From NCBI RefSeq assembly GCF_039537985.1, contig NZ_BAABBN010000012.1, positions 558,001 through 622,000 on the forward strand: a stretch of 64,000 bases of DNA, read 5' to 3'. Below are positions 59,201-64,000 of the stretch, piece after piece. The translations under genes were made by a program, and so were the position numbers. The DNA comes from Litoribacillus peritrichatus (lineage in GTDB: Bacteria; Pseudomonadota; Gammaproteobacteria; Pseudomonadales; Litoribrevibacteraceae). The notes under the pieces were generated by a model. The model worked only from the letters and a program-made list of their open reading frames with translations. It was not told the origin of the DNA and searched no databases. Within the stretch, counting starts at the first letter, position 1. Every line of letters starts with the position of its first letter.

Positions 59201-62200
59201 AAAGGAGTCACTGCCAAAATAATTTAATGACGGTGTGTAAGTCACTTGACTGTTTGCAACCACCACACTGCCGTTTGTTGGTTGCGCTGAAATGGCCAGG
59301 CTTGCACTGTTGACTTCATTAGCACCGTCAATGTCTGTGTCATTAGCCACGACATCAATTACCACCGACCCGTCTTCTGCGACGGTGGCGGTATCAGCCA
59401 CCGCGACCGGCGAGTCATTGACGGCCGTGACCGTTACGTTAACCGCCGTACTGGCGGACGCATTCCCCTGAACATCGCTCACCGTGTAAGAAAACGCATC
59501 AGAACCATTAAAGTTAGCCGCTGGCGTATAAGTGATCACACCGTTTGCCGTATTGATGCTGGTTGTACCGTTCGAGGCCGAAGCCACGATAGCGACGCTC
59601 GCTGGGTTCAGTGCAGATCCGTTACCGACATCATTGCTCAGTACATCCACCTGGATACTGCTGTCTTCATCAACCGTCGCGGAGTCTGCGGTGGTTTCAT
59701 TATCGTCGTTGGTGATGCTCACCGTTTGTTGCTGAGTACCACTTTCATTGGCACTGCCGCCGCTGACGCCCGTCACATCCACAATGATGGTTTCATCACT
59801 TTCTTCCGACGAGTCCTGAATCGCCGTCAGTATTGCAGTTCCTGTCGTTTGACCTGCAGTAATAGTGATGCTGCCTGCTGGTGTGACGTAGTCGGTGCCA
59901 CTGGTGGCGGTACCGGAGTAGCCGAGGCTGACCGTCACGTTTTCGAAGGTGGCCTGATCCAGTGTCGCAGTCAGAGTGCTGGTGCCCGCCGCTTCGGCGA
60001 TGGTATTTGCGCTTGCAGTTAAAGTGACCGTCGCGGTGTCGTCGTCGGTGATGGTCACGGTTTGTTGTTGAATACCACTTTCACTGGCCGAGCCGCCACT
60101 GACGTTGGTGACATCAACGATGATGGTTTCGCCTGCTTCCACATTGCTGTCGGCGGTGGCCGTCAACGTGGTGGTGCCGGTGGTTTGGCCTGCAGCAATG
60201 GTGATGCTGCCGGCTGGCGTAGCGTAGTCGGTGCCACTGGTGGCCGTACCTGAGTAGCCCAAACTGACGGTCACGTTTTCAAAGGTGGCTTGATCCAAGG
60301 TCGCTGTAAGAACGCTGGAACCCGCCGCTTCTGCAATGGTATTTGCGCTTGCGGTTAAAGTTACCGTCGCGGTGTCGTCGTCGGTGATGGTTACCGTTTG
60401 TTGTTGAATACCACTTTCACTGGCACTGCCACCACTGACGTTGGTGACATCGACAATGATGGTTTCGCCCGCCTCCACGACGCTGTCAGCCGTTGCTGTC
60501 AGGGTGGTGGTGCCGGTGGTCTGGCCTGCGGGTATGGTGATGCTGCCTGCTGGCGTAGCGTAGTCGGTGCCACTGGTGGCGGTGCCGGAATACCCCAAGC
60601 TGACCGTCACGTTTTCGAAGGTGGCGCTGTCCAAGGTCGCTGTAAGAGTGCTGGTGCCCGCCGCTTCGGCGATGGTATTTGCACTTGCGGTTAAAGTTAC
60701 CGTCGCGGTGTCGTCGTCGGTGATGGTTACCGTTTGTTGTTGAATACCACTTTCACTGGCACTGCCGCCACTGACGTTGGTGACATCGACAATGATGGTT
60801 TCGCCCGCTTCCACATTGCTGTCGGCGGTGGCCGTCAATGTTGCGGTGCCGGTGGTCTGGCCTGCGGTGATGGTAATGCTGCCCGCCGGCGTCACGTAGT
60901 CGGTGCCACTGGTGGCGGTACCGGAGTAGCCGAGGCTGACGGTCACGTTTTCGAAGGTGGCGCTGTCCAAGGTCGCCGTCAGGGTGCTGGTGCCCGCCGC
61001 TTCGGCGATGCTGGCTGCGCTTGCAGACAAGGTCACCGTCGCTGTGTCGTCGTCGGTGATAGTCACCGTTTGTTGTTGGGTACCGTTTTCACTGGCCGAG
61101 CCGCCACTGACGTTGGTGACATCGACGATGATGGTTTCGCCCGCTTCCACATTGCTGTCGGCGGTGGCCGTCAACGTGGTGGTGCCGGTGGTTTGGCCTG
61201 CAGTAATGGTGATGCTGCCTGCTGGTGTGACGTAGTCAGTGCCACTGGTGGCGGTGCCGGAGTAGCCCAAGCTGACGGTCACGTTTTCGAAGGTGGCCTG
61301 ATCCAAGGTCGCCGTCAGGGTGCTGGTGCCCGCCGCTTCTGCAATGGTATTTGCACTCGCTGTTAAGGTCACCGTCGCCGTGTCGTCGTCGGTGATGGTT
61401 ACGGTTTGTTGTTGAATACCACTTTCGCTGGCACTGCCGCCACTGACGTTGGTCACATCAACGATGATGGTTTCACCCGCTTCTACGACGCTGTCAGCCG
61501 CTGCTGTCAACGTGGTGGTGCCGGTGGTTTGACCTGCGGCAATGGTGATGCTGCCCGCTGGTGTGACGTAGTCGGTGCCATTGGTGGCCGTACCGGAATA
61601 CCCCAAGCTGACCGTTACATTTTCAAAGGTGGCCTGATCCAGTGTCGCCGTCAAGGTGCTGGTGCCCGCCGCTTCGGCGATGGTGCTGGCGCTTGCGGAT
61701 AGAGTCACGGTGGCCGTGTCGTCGTCGGTGATGGTCACGGTTTGTTGTTGGGTGGTGGCTTCTGTGGCGGTATTACCGGTGATGCTGTCGATGTCCACAA
61801 TGATGGTTTCATTGCTTTCGACCGCCGCATCCTGAACCGCTTGCAGGGTCACGTTGCCGGTCAAAGAACCGGAGGAGATCGTGATGCTGTTGCCCGTTGT
61901 TGAGTAATCCGCCACGTTAGTCGCGGTGCCTGAGTAAGCCAGATTCACGACCACATCCACACTGCTTGCAGCGGAAAGCGTCGCTCTGATGACGGAGGTG
62001 CCCGCCGCTTCCGCAACGGTGTTGGTGTTCGCGCTCAGAATCACAGTAGGCTTGGCGGCGTTCGCAACCGTAATGGCATTTCCGGTGGTGTCAGAGAGGT
62101 CGGTGGTGGCCGCTGCCCCTGGCATCCAGTTGTCTGCCGCACTTAAGTTATAGACGGTACTGTCTACGGCACTGGTGCCGTTTTTATTCAGTAACACGGC

Positions 62201-64000
62201 AAGGTTTGACTGGTCCGTTGCATTCAACACGAGCGTGAACGAGGTGGCATCCGTGATTTCGATGGCATCGCTGGTTAATGTGTACGTGCCTGCGCCCTGA
62301 CCCGACAGCGTCAGTTTAGAGAGGTCAACGTCGTTGGTCGCACCGCTCAGGTTGCGTAAGTTGGTGCCCGTGACGACTAAGGTACCGGAGGTGCCATCAT
62401 AAGTGGCAGAGGTAATGGTCGGTACGGTCACGTTCGAGACGGTTACGCCATTGGTCGCGTCGGCGATGTCGGTGGTGGACGCTGCGCCCGCCATCCAGTC
62501 ATCGGCAACGGCTAAGTTGAACGTGGTGGCATCGTCGGAGCTGGTACCGTTCTTGTTCAGCAACCCATCCACGTGGGTTTTGTCTGCACCGCTCAAGGTG
62601 ACAGACACTTGGGTGGCAGAACTGATGTCCACATCCGTTGCACTGGTGAGGGTGTAAGTGTTACCAGCCTCACCCGTCAGCGTCATGGTCGATATGTCTA
62701 CATCATTGGCCGCCCCAGAGAGGCTGCTGAAGTGGGTGCCGGTGACGACCAACACCCCGGTGGTGGCATCGTAGGTGGCCGAAGTAACGGCAGGCGCGGT
62801 GACATTACTTACGGTGACGCCATTGCCTGTGGTATCCGCAATGTCGTCATTGGCTGCTGCGCCGGCCATCCAGTTGTCCGCCGCCGCTAAATTAAACGTG
62901 GTTGCATCGTCCGAACTGGTGCCGTTTTTATTCAACAACCCATTAATGTGGGTTTGATCTTGCCCGGTCAGGGTGACAGAGAACTGGGTGGCCGAGGTGA
63001 TTTCCACGTCTGAGGTGCTGGTGATGGCATAACTGGCACCGCCTTCGCNNNNNNNNNNNNNNNNNNNNNNNNNNNNNNNNNNNNNNNNNNNNNNNNNNNN
63101 NNNNNNNNNNNNNNNNNNNNNNNNNNNNNNNNNNNNNNNNNNNNNNNNNGTGCACAAAGTTAGTCCCGGTGACCACCAATGCGCCGGTAGTCGCATCGTA
63201 GGCGGCACTGGTTATTTGTGGACTCACCACATTGCTGACCGTAATGGCGTTGCCGGTGGTGTCGCTGCTGTCTCCCGCCGTTCTGTCGGCAATAAAGTCA
63301 TCCGCTGCCGCCAGGTTATAAGTGGTACTGTCATCCGACTGTGTCCCGTTGGTATTCAGTAACCCATTCACGGTGCGTTTATCAGCGGCATTCAAGATAA
63401 CGGTAAACTGAGTACCTGAGTCAATTTCCACATCGCTGCTGGTCAAGGTATAAGTACCCGAGGCTTCGCCGGTCAGGGTCAGTTTAGACACCGCCACATC
63501 GTTCAATGCACCGGATTTCGCCACAAAGCTACTGCCCGTCACGACCAGCGTGCCTGTCGTTGCATCATACGCAGCAGAGGTGATTGTCGGCGTGGGCGCA
63601 TTACTGACCGTGATGGTGTTGCCCGTGGTATCTGCAATGTTGGTACTGATGGCCGTGCCTGCCATCCAATTATCCGCAGCAGACACATTATAGGTCGTGC
63701 CGCTGCCGGCGGTGGTGCCATTGGCCGTCACCAGCGCGTTCACCCCTGTAAGGTCTGCACCGGTCAGCGTAAAGGTAAAGCTGGTAGACGAAGTAATTTC
63801 AATGTCGGTGGCACTGGTCAGGGTATAAGTCGCGCCATTCTCGCCGGTAAAGGTCAGCAGCGATATGTCCACATCGTTGGCTGCACCAAACTTTTTCACA
63901 AAGTTAAGGCCGGTGACGGTGACAATCCCCGTATCGTAATCGTAAGTAATTGAGGTGATGCTCGGCGTATTCACGCTGCTGACGGTGACCGTCGCGGTGG
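56213..64000 (-). CDS. Giant modular surface protein (TIG-like repeats, 7 Calx-beta, cadherin-like, GlyGly-CTERM-like tail), partial
   Basis: Both ends are missing: the gene starts beyond the right edge and the last codons fall in the gap at 56203. Visible order: 64000-62040, repeats of ~115 residues (VTGTNF ... DVDISLLTFTGENGATYTLTS ... NGTSSDDATTFNLAAADNWM); 62040-59700, one divergent and six nearly identical Calx-beta units; 59700-58260, cadherin-like repeats; then an Ig-like domain, calcium repeats, HYR, Calx-beta, PKD, thrombospondin-3 and choice-of-anchor U. It ends SSGSGGGSFGLGWIVMMIS followed by basic residues. The gap at 63049-63149 shifts the frame, so its length is wrong by at least one base. 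Likely a surface adhesin. Confidence 0.85.
59720..61735 (-). repeat. Six tandem 336-bp Calx-beta repeats
   Basis: Six units of exactly 112 codons, nearly identical in DNA and protein (TATVTL ... TIAEAAGTSTLTATLDQATF ... QQQTVTITDDD). Corresponding positions recur every 336 bp (e.g. 59726, 60062, 60398, 60734, 61070 and 61406). Confidence 0.9.
63049..63149. other. Assembly gap (101 N) inside the giant surface-protein gene
   Basis: The two sides of the gap read in different frames of the same protein, so the N count is not the true length. It falls in near-identical ~345-bp repeats, where short-read assemblies usually break; repeat units may be missing. Confidence 0.95.

Noticed and set aside
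59726..61702. Open frames up to ~210 codons on the plus strand through the Calx-beta array
   Set aside because: They recur every 336 bp with the same sequence and lie antisense to clear Calx-beta repeats. They are shadows of the repeat's base composition.
59720..61735. Regular repeats that could suggest a CRISPR array
   Set aside because: The period is 336 bp, the repeats are coding and contiguous, and there are no short repeats with unique spacers.

Overview
The window looks like chromosomal DNA of a marine gammaproteobacterium (Oceanospirillales/Alteromonadales-like). This is inferred from the families present: a LodA/LodB-type quinoprotein oxidase, DUF945, DUF3012, LPP20/DUF4384, an NhaC-like antiporter, HxlR regulators, and very large GlyGly-CTERM-like surface proteins with Calx-beta and cadherin-like repeats. 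No database search was possible, so every family name rests on motifs read from the translated sequence. I saw no rRNA, tRNA, CRISPR array or intact transposase. Two runs of N (56203-56212 and 63049-63149) show that this is a scaffold with gaps.

Left part (1-13.5 kb). A caspase-like/SUMF1 gene enters from the left edge. An accessory stretch follows with a HigBA pair and an HTH/PIN toxin-antitoxin pair, the latter lying between two degenerate copies of an RHS core tail. Next come an LPP20/DUF4384 secreted protein, a DUF945 protein, an ankyrin/MORN-like lipoprotein, a PlsC-like acyltransferase, small membrane and zinc-binding proteins, and an alpha/beta hydrolase with an Asp nucleophile divergent from an HxlR regulator. 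An AT-rich pair resembling a Tse2-type toxin and its partner closes the region.

Middle (13.9-33.1 kb). A three-gene operon encodes a ferritin-like diiron protein, a LodA-like quinoprotein and a LodB-like flavoprotein. Behind it lies a cassette-like run of small plus-strand genes: unknown, KTSC, Phd-ParE pair, VOC, zinc ribbon, methyltransferase, DUF3012. Then follow a periplasmic solute-binding protein, an ABC six-TM protein, a SEC-C protein, a lipoprotein, and a ParE toxin-antitoxin pair lying between two copies of the 3' end of the NhaC-type antiporter gene. An HxlR gene divergent from a thioesterase/zinc-alcohol-dehydrogenase pair has two identical-arm palindromes in its control region. 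An adenylylsulfate kinase ends this part.

Right part (33.2-64 kb). This is one long minus-strand locus. In transcription order it encodes a giant Calx-beta/cadherin-like surface protein (cut by the window edge), an outer-membrane beta-barrel, a CRTAC1-like FG-GAP/ASPIC protein, a DUF255 thioredoxin-fold protein, a small secreted protein, a tail-fiber-like protein with an S74-type chaperone end, a 1105-residue surface protein and a 3726-residue surface protein. The three big proteins share one C-terminal module set ending in a GlyGly-CTERM-like tail. I read the locus as a surface or adhesin display system. That function is inferred.
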